Shown here piece by piece: positions 13,101 through 22,424 of a DNA stretch of 64,000 nt; the stretch's first letter is position 1, and each line of letters starts with the position of its first letter. The notes below the pieces were generated by a model. That model saw nothing but the letters and a program-made list of their open reading frames with translations. It had not been told where the DNA came from and searched no databases. Source of the stretch: Costus lasius (taxonomy: Eukaryota > Streptophyta > Magnoliopsida > Zingiberales > Costaceae); NCBI GenBank assembly GCA_027563935.2, contig CM050446.2:128046499-128110498 (forward strand). Reading direction: 5' to 3'. The translations under genes and the position numbers were made by a program.

Positions 13101-16100
13101 GTGTCTAAAGTGGCATTGTTATGTAGGCCATAAATGTACATGTTTTATCCAAAAATCAATGGCCCGGAATAATAATTATACAAGCCAACTACTGAGATAG
13201 ATAGCTGGGCACTGTGCTGACACCACAACTAACTACAATAATTAGGTTTCACTTAAATTCAAAGTTGAGTTCAATAGAGTCAAATTGGTGATCATGCACC
13301 TCCAAAAAAAAATTGAGTTATATTCCAATTGGATAGATTCCCTGGTGTCTTATAAGGTAATAAAGGACTTGAGCTATATTCCAATAGGAAAGATGCATAT
13401 GGTCTCTTTAAGGTAGTAAGAGCTCACTAGGATGATTTTACACAGTGCGCACTCGACGGGAACTGAGCATCCCAATTAATGCATTCTCTTTTTATAAAGG
13501 AAAATAAGGAAATACATACACTCACTCACATTAGGGGCATGTTCATGTAGTTACATTGACAAACATTCCAACCCTAATACTACTTGCTATACCCTACAAT
13601 ATATTGGATCAATTAGCCTAATTTTGGTCGTTGGATTGGACAATTGTATAACTTTCAACATTTTTTTTGACAACATTGGTATGGGGATTCTACTATGGCT
13701 AATACATGAAATTCAATGATCATCCAATTAGCCCTCCACTTGAATCCTGTTAAGAAGAAATACCAAGAAATCCTTGATGACACTCAAAAGGCTTAAATCG
13801 TCTAAAACATGGGTTTGTACTCAAAAAATTCTTGTTATCTTAGTATAAGCATTAGACTACTTATGATCACACCCCCTGATATTTAGTTATTCTTTTATCA
13901 TGCTTATAAAGAGTTAGCTCATCGGTCCTTCTAGAAATTTAGTTTACGATGCCTTCAGTATCCATTTTCATTCCTTTTAGGATTTTACTTGTGAGGCCCA
14001 TATGATCCTTAATTATCAATTCTTTTGTGATTTTAGTTCAAAGATTGTTTATACTTGCCAATCATCATCTCATTAGGGATTTTAGTCCATTATTTGTTTT
14101 AAGATTTTGGTTCATGTATTCCTTAGGACTCCTTTGTCATCATCCCTTTTGGGATTTTATTTCATTGAGCCCTTAGCACCTCTTAATCATCTAACCCTTT
14201 TGGGATTTTAATTCATAAAGTCTTCATAGTCTTTACTTATTACCCCTTTCGTGATTTTAGGTCATAGGGTCTTTAGCACTCATTAACAAGGTTGTCAAGA
14301 ACGGATTCTAGATCTTAGGATCTTATAATTCTATGACCCAAATTAGATCAAAAGATTTAAAATCCATTATGTTTCTACACAATAGGTGACTAAGTGTCAA
14401 ATCCATTTACCTTCAACTCATTAGTTTGAGAAATGCTAACTAAGTTTATAAGTTGTTTAAATAATTACACCAGTGGAATATATTTCTTTCATTTGCTTGT
14501 CTTAATTGTGTGGTCTCTGTTATGCTCACAATACTTCAATGTTGTCACTAGCTTATCTTCAACTTAGTTGTGCCTTACTATTAGTCTTGAAAGTATAATT
14601 CACTCATACCCTACTACAAGCATGTTGCTCCCACTCCGTCTTATTTTTGCTACTTTGGAAGCTATCAATTTTATTGTTGTTGGAGACTAAATCAATGATA
14701 GTCTTATTTGATGTTATAATTATTATGATTTTACCTGATTTTTTTTATTTTGATTAATAATTAATCTATTTACTTGTTTAGAAAATGTTGCATGACATAA
14801 CGGATACAAAGCAATTTAATTAGTGCTATATTATTATGTTAGTAGTTTTGTGTTCAATTTAATTATAGTAAATGGATATATGTTATTAAAATATATTTTA
14901 AATATTTGGTGGGATCTTTCAATCTTATGTACGATCCTATGATCTGATCCCGTGGCATTGTATGTTTCTAGGTAGGAATTTGGTGCTAACAACCTTGCTC
15001 ATTAATGCACATTTTAGGATTTTACGATGTTACCATTTTTAAGATTTTAGTTTATTAGGTCCTTAGTACCCCTTAGTCATCATCCCGTTTGCAATTTAGT
15101 TCATTAATTTTGGAATTTTTGTTCATGATCCATTAATACTCACCTTAGTTATCATTCCTCTTAGTATTTTAGTTCATGGGATCCTTACCTAATGAGAGTT
15201 ATAACTCATAAAGTCATGAATCAACATCAATATTAGGCACTGATGGCAATCATTTGCCTTGATTCATTGTTATAATCACAAAGTCATTGATTGACATCTA
15301 TATCAGCCACCATTCAACTTCTCATTTGCACTGTGCAGAGAGTTATAACTCATGTTATCATCAATAAGACATCAGCATCAACCACTATCAAGCTAATTTA
15401 CCGAGAGTTAGAACTTAGTGTCAGAAATTAATTGACATCTATATCAGCTACTATTCAACTTCTCATTTGCACTGTGCAGAGAGTTATAACTCATGTTATC
15501 ATCAATAAGACATCAGCATCAACTACTGTCAAGCTAATTTACCGAGAGTTAGAACTTAGTATCAGAAATTAACGTTGGTTCCTTGATGAGTTACTCATTT
15601 GCTCCTATGCGTCAAGAGCTAGAACTCAAAGACATGGATTGACTTCAACATTAGTCATTGTTGAGCTCTTCATTTAGCTTGATCTGCTGAGTTTTAACTC
15701 CAAAGTTATAGACTCATCCTAATTTCACCTTTAGTCCTTAACCAAGGAGTATAAGATTTGAGCATTATCAAAGTAGGCAAAGACTTCTCTTTTCAAAAAA
15801 TTTGTAAGGTGTTTTAGGTGTTCTAAGTTTTGTTGTGTTTGATCATAAATTAGAATGTCATCAAAGTAGATGAATAAGAACTTTCCTAAAAAGGACACAT
15901 AATTTGGGTTTGTACACACATGGAAGTTGTGAAGGCATTCCTTAAGGCATAATTAACCATTCATAGACTTTGTCTTTGGTTTTGTATATAGTTTTTCATT
16001 TATCTTCAATTTGCATATGATTTGATGGTATCCACTTCATGAGTCTAGCTTGATAACCATTTTGACTCTATCAATGGGTCTAACATATCATCAATGCTTG

Positions 16101-18222
16101 GGATCAATGATATTTGATTGGTTTGTTGATCATTTTTCGTAGGTGTCAATAGTGTTGATACCAAGGTTTTAATGATGTATTAATGTATGAGTGCCGAGTC
16201 AGACTAGTACATACTGCTATATGCGGACATGTTGTATTGATTAGTAAGGTTTAAAAAACCAATCCATATCGGATGGTATGACCGGTGTGTACAGTACACA
16301 GACCAAAGGTGTCGGAGCAGGGTGGAAGAAAAAAAATGAAGAAAAGAAAGAAGAAGAAGTTCGATTTGAAACCAGTGCAAGTGGAATTGAGCTTCTTCTT
16401 CTCTTCTTTCTTCATTGGTTCCGTTGTATGGTCCAAGCCTAGAACTATATATAATTATATAAAAATATATATGGTGTCAGGACAGTACCAGCTTTGTACC
16501 AGGCATCCATACATGTTTAGTCTCATGCATATCACAAATATAAGGCAAAACGGATCAGTTTTTGAAATGGCTGATATATAATAAGGGGTAAAGATATAGT
16601 CCTTTAGTAGTGCATTATCTACTTACCACTTTAATTTAGCATGCTCACTACTCACTAGGCTCAAATGGTAAGTGGATAGGTGTGGCACAAGTAGCCCAAG
16701 AGACTATATCAATACAATGTTTGATGTCTCTCATCAGGGGCAACTTGCTAGGAAGCTCATCCAAAGTCAGGTCGGCACATTGGTCCAACAAGGCCTAGAT
16801 AAATTTTTGTATTTCTAGGGTGGTTCATCACGATCTTCCTTGATGATCAATGTGCAAGTGACCAAGGCAAAGTAGGATTCATTGGGAGAATTAAAGTTGT
16901 TAGGGATTAGAAAGTATTCAGGCATCCATAACCCTAGGAATGAGGAAAGAATGCTTAAGAAGGATAAAGAGAAGCACTTGCAAGAGAGGGTAATGGCGGG
17001 ATTGAGTGTGGGTGGGGTGGTGATAGAGGAAAAAAAGAGATGGAGGGTAAGTTTAGAGCAGCAAAAAGGAAGAGGGAGAAAGAGGTAATGATGGGTGCTA
17101 GGATGGTTAAAGGTAGTAATAATAAATTTATTTAAATAATACCTTAATATATATATTTTTTGCATTTTTAGAGTTGAAAAGGTTAAGTCGTACCTTTATA
17201 AGGTATTTTCAGCCTTTTATGATGTTTCTAACTTTCTATTAGTCATAGAGTCAGGCAAGCTTGTGTGAGGGCTCATCAGCAAGCCCAAATCCTTCTTTGC
17301 TGCCATCTCCTCCTTTCTATAATTGAGTCAATAAAAAATGAATATCCTAAAAGAGCTTCACCATAGGTCTTTTTTCTATAATGGAGTCAAGTCAGAGCTT
17401 CTTTTACAATTGAATTCTGCCTCGTTGCTTTGTCCTTGATCAAAGAAATGTCGGATTGACATGACCCATTCACACTCAGAATTCTTCTTTTTAACAATTT
17501 TTTCTTGCTACTACGGAAGCAAATGTTGAATTTATTTTCTGTAAACTTTATCATAGCATAATTTTTGGAATTCCTAATACTGTGTTTCTGACAATAAGTG
17601 TTTCATGAATATTTTATGTACCTCACCTCATGAGGACATGAAGTAGCCAGTATCTTAAATATAATCGTACAGGAAAAGTTGTTTGTTCATTAATTTGACA
17701 TTACATGTTCTTGGGATCCCCTCGGAAAGGTGACACCTTTTGTTTTTAAGAGATAGTGATACCTGTTAAGTACCTAAAAATCTAGAAGAAGCAACTCATC
17801 ACCATGGTACCAATTTTCTTTTTAAGACAAACCTCTACATTTTCAAATTGATATTCTCATCTCTTCTTCTTCATGGGTAAAACTGCCTTGCATTTTTTTT
17901 CCACTTGCTGGCAGATGCAGACAACACTTTTTTTGGCTGAAACTGTGGGAAATTTGCCTTCTTTTCTATTGGAAAATTTTGTGCATCATGATAACTAATT
18001 CTAAAGTAACTTTCTACATGCAGCTACGGTCTAGGTTGGCGTGGTGGACTGTGGTATGCTAACAGGAAATTTCGCAGGGAGCAGCTCAAGCTGATGGGTC
18101 AATTGAAACCTCATGCATGGCAATTTTTGAGAAAGCCCCTTGTACGATTTAGAAGAACACAGACCAGTAAAACAGCAGAACTTCCTGTGGTTGATGCTGG
18201 TCCTCCACCTGCACCCAAGTAA
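2583..18222 (+). CDS. Unrecognised 205-aa membrane protein, probably organellar (five exons)
   Basis: Five exons join in frame with GT-AG introns: 2583-2753, 2932-3004, 6648-6712, 12205-12314 and 18024-18222 (618 nt, 205 residues plus TAA). The N-terminus (MLPQKLRRSGRAIFRTVSPR) is rich in Arg and lacks acidic residues, like a mitochondrial or plastid presequence. A Gly-rich stretch lies near residues 23-27. Two hydrophobic segments (about 65-85 and 124-145, both Gly/Ala/Ser/Thr-rich) flank a charged, probably helical loop with QSNIERRLESMEQA and EKEEIKR. The C-terminus is basic and ends in Pro-rich PPPAPK. I do not recognise the family and assign no function. The chained phases and absence of stops support a real intact gene. 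It occupies 15.6 kb because introns 2, 3 and 4 (3.6, 5.5 and 5.7 kb) are filled with mobile-element debris. Intron 1 (178 bp) has a run of about 27 T before its acceptor. Confidence 0.8.
4030..4249. mobile_element. MITE-like element with CATGGTTTT inverted ends
   Basis: The segment begins catggttttaaa and ends actaaaaaccatg, so the outer nine bases are inverted repeats. The inside contains an (AT)n run and phrases such as ggtacatac and accagtac. Similar phrases (accggtac, ggtacatac) recur near 11930-12040, 12840-12870, 16160-16520 and 26130-26220, suggesting a dispersed family. I could not define a target-site duplication. It lies in intron 2 of the membrane protein gene. Confidence 0.4.
4115..4141. 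repeat. (AT)n microsatellite
   Basis: An uninterrupted AT dinucleotide run of about 13 units lies inside the MITE-like element in intron 2. Confidence 0.85.
5694..6487. mobile_element. Diverged hAT-like MITE, relative of the element at 14287-14997
   Basis: It starts CAAAGTTGTCAAGAAC, close to CAAGGTTGTCAAGAAC at 14287. It shares internal phrases in the same order: ggatc...ttatgatc, gtgtcaaa..ccacttacctt, gattaataat, and a right end with cctatgatctaatcc. The right end (gataaccattg) is a decayed inverted repeat of the left. The flanks gcaaatgc and gaaatgct look like an imperfect 8-bp duplication. It sits in intron 2, ending 160 bp before exon 3. Confidence 0.5.
8442..8627 (-). pseudogene. Remnant of PIF/Harbinger ORF1 (Myb/SANT-like)
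   Basis: The minus-strand frame reads WIEQMDNVFIDVMLEQQARG, typical of the start of the Myb/SANT-like domain in the accessory protein of PIF/Harbinger transposons. That protein works with the transposase in DNA binding and nuclear import. The open frame breaks down after this motif. The transposase remnant lies about 450 bp away on the same strand, so both probably come from one element in intron 3. Confidence 0.55.
9069..9970 (-). pseudogene. Broken PIF/Harbinger transposase (DDE_Tnp_4 / HARBI1-like)
   Basis: Reading the minus strand from about 9970, a frame starts MGTNAFLNLCE and continues to FLYLIAHNVKN, then stops. After a shift comes QPDGSTTPSEI. A likely intron (about 9603-9671, GT...AG on the minus strand) precedes DCLRAIDGTHIHV, which carries the first catalytic Asp. 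Another shift follows, then AAYSFDMKFTYVLPGWEGT and, near the 3' end, VRYHLKEY, APQNVTELFNHQHAS and IIERAFGVLKKRFPII, which holds the catalytic Glu region. These blocks are in the order of plant Harbinger transposases, which cut and paste DNA at TWA targets. Several frameshifts make it inactive. I did not find its terminal repeats. Confidence 0.75.
10467..11010 (+). pseudogene. Polyol/monosaccharide transporter pseudogene fragment in intron 3
   Basis: The + strand encodes blocks in different frames that match plant polyol/monosaccharide transporters (major facilitator superfamily). First comes VIFIKDELKINDTQVEILLG, then in shifted frames a piece like RYTIVVATAIFFAGALL, MFGRFAIGINV, SSRGFLTSFPEVFINSGIL and MPESPRWLVMRGRLGEA. 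The family joins the last two blocks through a loop and further helix that are missing here, so there is an internal deletion. Frameshifts and a stop (tgactc near 10924) confirm a pseudogene. Its GC content is far above that of the intron around it. I see no poly-A tail, so I cannot say whether it came by retroposition or transposon capture. Confidence 0.75.
12472..12899. mobile_element. 428-bp inverted-repeat element with internal degenerate minisatellite
   Basis: The left end gcaaggtttgaaatatcgat and right end atcgatattttgatccttgc are imperfect inverted repeats of about 20 bp. The element is flanked by a perfect duplication TTTGAG (12466-12471 and 12900-12905). Between about 12550 and 12800 there are about six degenerate units built on gaagcttcttccttt and ccgcttccacc. 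The open frames here (12467-12655, 12672-12965) result from this repetition. It lies 158 bp downstream of exon 4, in intron 4. Confidence 0.65.
13900..15190. repeat. Degenerate short-period repeat array, interrupted by a MITE
   Basis: The phrase ggattttagttcat followed by gtccttagcacc and ttaatcatc recurs roughly every 50-70 bases, for example near 13978, 14083, 14150, 14203, 14255, 15013, 15045 and 15170. The copies are diverged. The array is split by the hAT-like element at 14287-14997. No coding function is apparent. Confidence 0.5.
14287..14997. mobile_element. hAT-like MITE, 711 bp, with 8-bp target duplication
   Basis: The left end CAAGGTTGTCAAGAAC and right end GTGCTAACAACCTTG form inverted repeats (CAAGGTTGT core). 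The element is flanked by a perfect 8-bp direct repeat CTCATTAA at 14279-14286 and 14998-15005, the duplication size of hAT transposons. It has no transposase and is AT-rich inside. It interrupts the degenerate array in intron 4. A diverged relative lies at 5694-6487. Confidence 0.8.
15291..15572. repeat. Tandem duplication, two 141-bp units
   Basis: Units 15291-15431 and 15432-15572 are nearly identical. Each begins ttgacatctatatcagc, contains gcactgtgcagagagttata and ends cagaaattaa. Only a few substitutions separate them. It lies in intron 4 and has no coding signal. Confidence 0.85.
15731..16100 (-). pseudogene. Ty3/gypsy reverse transcriptase remnant
   Basis: The minus strand encodes, in broken frames, a piece like SGYHQI.MQIEDKWKT, then YEWLIMP, then FLGKFLFIYFDDILIYDQTQ with the YFDD catalytic motif of Ty3/gypsy reverse transcriptases, then LEHLKHL. 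The order is correct for the palm domain. Frameshifts and the short length show a decayed fragment. No LTRs or integrase were found nearby. It lies in intron 4. Confidence 0.7.
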
Positions 18223-18689
18223 ACAAAAATTGTTACGATTCTCAGATCAGGCATTTTTTTTTTACTAAGTCAAATACTCATCGAAGCAAAGAAGATTGCT
18301 GATTGAAATGATAAAAGTATGATATCTCTCTCGTTGAAAGTTGTTGTTTTTTAATGTGCTGGTCTGGTAAATAACAATGATAGTATGTTATTCAATAGGT
18401 GCAATAAACTGAGGGGTAGCACCAGAAATTTTGTAATGGTTTTTGTTTTGCAGAGATCAAATGCCTAAAGCATGCCTCACATAAATGTAAATAAATTAAT
18501 ACATCTGTGAAGGTATGGAATACTTGATGACAATTTCACGCAAGGAGTTTTTATTGTATAGTTCGTGAACTAGATTGATTATTATCTTTTGCTATTTCTA
18601 CTTTTTATACGTGAACTAGAGAAACTGAGATTCGAATGATTGTCTAGTTTTAAACTCAATATTAAGTGAGGCCGTGGGTGACGTTGAAA
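18223..18689 (+). other. 3' UTR and downstream flank of the membrane protein gene
   Basis: AT-rich sequence follows the TAA at 18220-18222. Aataaa-like signals occur around 18370-18500, but no single polyadenylation site stands out. No other gene is seen. Confidence 0.3.
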
Positions 18690-20205
18690 AGACATCGAGC
18701 TAGTTTGGGGCAACCAGAGCTTATAGTTAGAGTTGGATTAAAAAAATTGAAGTTGTTTGGATAAGATAATTTATAGTTTTTACTGGTTTGCAGCTTATAA
18801 GTGCTTTGTTATATTGTTAAGTAAAAATATGGATTCATAATCAAAATGAAGTCTTTGACTAATCAAATGTATCTTATCTCATACAAGAAAATATCAAATA
18901 TTATTCATATTAAAAAGTATTTTTACTACAAATTTATACACAATCTATGTTAATCTAGGATAGCATATCAAACTTATCTACATCATCCAATCTATGTTCA
19001 CATGTAGGATAGCATATCAATATCCTCATCTAGGTATCAATTTATGTTAATCTAGGGAGCATATCAATTTACTACATCTTCAATTGATATCATTTTATCT
19101 ACAACATCCTAGTCGCAATTCTCATTCTATATTAAATTTGTTAACACAAAAGCAAAGGCGTTGCAACACCTGGACGATCAGAGCTCGAAGCGCAGGCGAG
19201 CTCCAAGCGCCGCCAAGCTTGGGCAGAGAATCACTGTCAACGATCTACACATTTCAAGCAATGTCGAGCTTGGACGAAGCAGAACCTTCATCCTTGCTCA
19301 ACTCCAAGCGCCGGCAAGCTTAGATGAAGCAGAATCTTTGTCCCGCTCAACTCCAAGTGTTGGCGAGCTTGGGCAGAACCTTCGTCGACGATCTACACAT
19401 TTCAAGCGCCGGCAAGCTTGGACGAAGCAGAACCTTTATCCCCGCTCAACTCCAAGCGCCAGCAAGCTTGGACGAAGTAGAACCTTCGTCCCACTCAACT
19501 CCAAGCCTCGGCGGGCTTGGACAAAGCAGAACCTTCGTCCTACTCAACTCCAAGCCCCGACAAGCTTGGACGAGCAGAATCTTCATCGACGAGCTAGACG
19601 AGCTGCTTCGTCCAAGCAAGGATGCTTCAGTGCTGCCGCTCAACTCGAAGCAGGGGACGCTTCTTCCATTGTTCCAAGCGAGGACGACGCAAACGTGGCT
19701 TCTCATCCCAATGAGGGACGCCGCCGAGCCAAGATGTGCTTACCTTTTAACTCTTTCGAGGACGAGCGAAGGAAGGAGAGGTGCATATCTAGAACAGGAA
19801 GCTGGCCGGAGGAGGATGCTTGGGAGGAAGATGCCGGGAGGAGACGCGCAACTCTAGAATAGGAAGCTGGCCGGAGGAGGATGCCTGGGAGGAAGACAAA
19901 AGATAACGCCGAGAGGAGACACGCAGATCTGGAACAGGAACCAGGTCGGAGGAGGGCGCCTGGGAGAAAGATGGCCGGGAGGAATACGATGCCGGGAGGA
20001 GATCCGTAGTAGATCTAGAAGACACGAGAGAGGCGACGATGCGAGATCTCTAGGTCATGGGCGTGTGAGTGAGAAGCCCAAAAAGCTACTCTTCGCAACT
20101 TCTCAGTTTCAACCTGAAAAGCTACATTACCAAACATGCATATTAACCAAAATCAACTGGCTAACCAGAAAAGCTGTAAAGCGGCGAATCCAAACGAGCG
20201 CATCA
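18690..20205. mobile_element. Candidate non-autonomous DNA element carrying minisatellites
   Basis: The left side (gctagtttggggcaaccag, agcttatag) and right side (aaaagctgtaaagcggcg, aatccaaacgagcgc) look like imperfect inverted repeats with the GTTTGG...AGCTT theme of plant non-autonomous DNA transposons. I could not find a clean target duplication, so the ends are approximate. The interior changes sharply to GC-rich tandem repeats (see 19205-19600), then about three units of 60-65 bp with gaagctggccggaggagga (about 19790-20010). The 233-aa open frame at 19161-19862 comes from the repeats. Confidence 0.4.
19205..19600. repeat. Minisatellite, about seven units of roughly 51 bp
   Basis: Units contain aagcttggacgaagcagaac then cttcgtccc.ctcaactccaagc. 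Copies start near 19210, 19266, 19317, 19367, 19416, 19467, 19517 and 19563, and several are imperfect. Because the period is close to a multiple of three, long open frames arise by chance. Confidence 0.75.
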
Positions 20206-22200
20206 TCAGTTTGCCTACTTGCGTTTGCTACTTTTCCTATTACATGATCCTTGATCGTATGATGTATGAGTCGCCTTAGATTCTTTTGAACCTAAATGAG
20301 TTCATTCCAGGTCGCAGTGTGAATGAAGACGCTGATCTAGTGACAATCGATTCTTGAATATGCCATAGTTCACAGTTAAATTATAGTTGTCTTCATTTGC
20401 CTCGCAATATTATGGAGTAAATTACCGTATTCTATTATTACTGTTTGTCCCACGAAATTTAGTCAATATGCGAACATTATAGTTTACTCCCAGTTTAACT
20501 TGTAGTTTACAAGTACATTTCATCTTGACTTGTTTGCAACAATCTTGGTAGATGCATCATGTGAAAGATGGTCAAATATATGGATTGAATCACGATGATG
20601 AAGAGAGGAGCACAGGACGATAGCCTTTTTACAAGTGCAAAGTTTTCAAATAGAAGTAATAATACTGAAATTTTAAGATTATCTAAATGTAGCTTTATGC
20701 ATAATGAATAAGTACAAGGAAGATATTGAGATTTTAAAATTAAATTGAAAAACCTTTTGAATCAAGATAAATCATAATGGGTACTGTAACTTTAAATTAT
20801 TGTATGAAAAGAAAAGAAATAATTCTTTAGAAACAATGAGATGATTATTTAGATCATAAATATTTTTTTTTTATTTTTCATCATATTTTTAATAAATGTA
20901 ATTGACATCTTCTTAATATTAATATTTAATAATTATTTATAGTGTTTTAAATATTACTCTATATAAAATCATAAATCCATTATGTCTCAATCCAAGATTA
21001 TATTAACTACATAGAATATGATCATACATGGCAGTAAACTTATTTTACGAGTGATACCAATTGCTACTACTTATTGATATGTATTAAATTGAAGCAATTT
21101 TAATAAATATTGATATATTGACATATGCAAAAAAATTTTCTTTATTTATTTTTGATAGATCTGTGTGCTTACCACTCTATCCCCACCAGTTATCTAACAA
21201 CCCCATTTATGTAATTTATTTAACACAATTTCACCCTTAATTTCCCTTTCAAGTGAAAGTTGAAGTAATTTGCATGATGCTAATTAATTACTTAGATCAC
21301 CAAGAAGCATACACTCTTACTATAGTGCTTTCTCCTAATGATAGAAAACATAGGACATTGTTCTACTTTGCCTCAAACTAATGTCTTGCAAATTCGTTCT
21401 TCTAGTTTTATAATTTCCAATTTGCCTCTTATTTATCATTTATCGTAATTGAGCTCCACAATCTTAAATTTTTGAGATGACTCATAATTTTAATTCTAAA
21501 ACTCTAATATTGTTCTAATTGGCCACCAGATTCATTGTATTTTTTTCTTCTCCTTCATGTGAATTTTCTCCAAAGAAACAGACCTTTAAGCCACATATTT
21601 TTTTAAATACAAATCTTAAAATAAGAGTTATATTTATGTTGCTTTAAGATTCGTATATCCTATAAAATAAATATCTCAAATTCTACCTGTCTAAGATTTA
21701 TAAGCAAGGATCTTACCTATAAATTTTTCTCACTTTGCATAGGGGAAAGAAGTGCATTAACCTTTTCCTTTAAACCACTCATAAAAATAAAAAATTTAAA
21801 TTGCATTATTTGTGTTGGGTACAAAGGAGTCCAATGTAATTTCAGTAATAAATATCTATTTGGGGAGAAGAATCCATATATTTCAAATAGTTTATAGCCA
21901 ATATAGAAGAAGATGATGAACACTAGACCTCCAATCAATTTTGTTTGTCTCATTTTATGAGACCAACAAATTATCCACATCTTAAATTATTTTTATATTT
22001 TTACCCAAATTTTTTTTTTGTGGAGGTAAAAAAAAACTAGTATGAATCCAAATTCAAGTAGCTTTCATGAGACAATTAATTAATAATTAACTAATTTAAT
22101 TTTATTAATTGTATACTTGGGTGAAAATATCTTTCAACAATCTTTCCAAAATATATATTGAATTTACTCTAGCATTTATGACCTTCACAGACTTTTTTCA
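20206..22200. other. AT-rich intergenic sequence, no gene recognised
   Basis: No exon-like, RNA-like or clear repeat structure was seen on either strand. The 87-aa minus-strand frame at 21717-21980 has no recognisable family features and lies in AT-rich sequence. Confidence 0.4.
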
Positions 22201-22424
22201 AATTAAATATTGATTTTACTCCTTCGTTTTTTGTCTTTCACAAATTTTTGTTTATATAATTATTTAAATTTTCCCCTGCATTTATATCTGGTTCGCGAAC
22301 AATTCGGTAAAGCGCTCATCCGAGGTAGCGAGATCGGAATCATCCTCAGTAGATTCTTCTGCGTGGAGGCGGCGGCGGTGGTGAAGAAAGGCCGGCGACT
22401 TTTGTGGTGTTTGAGGTGGAAGCC

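Noticed and set aside
19161..19862. A 233-aa frame of Ser/Arg/Leu repeats that might be a repetitive protein
   Set aside because: The frame follows a 51-bp minisatellite, and overlapping frames on both strands are equally open, so the repeat explains it.
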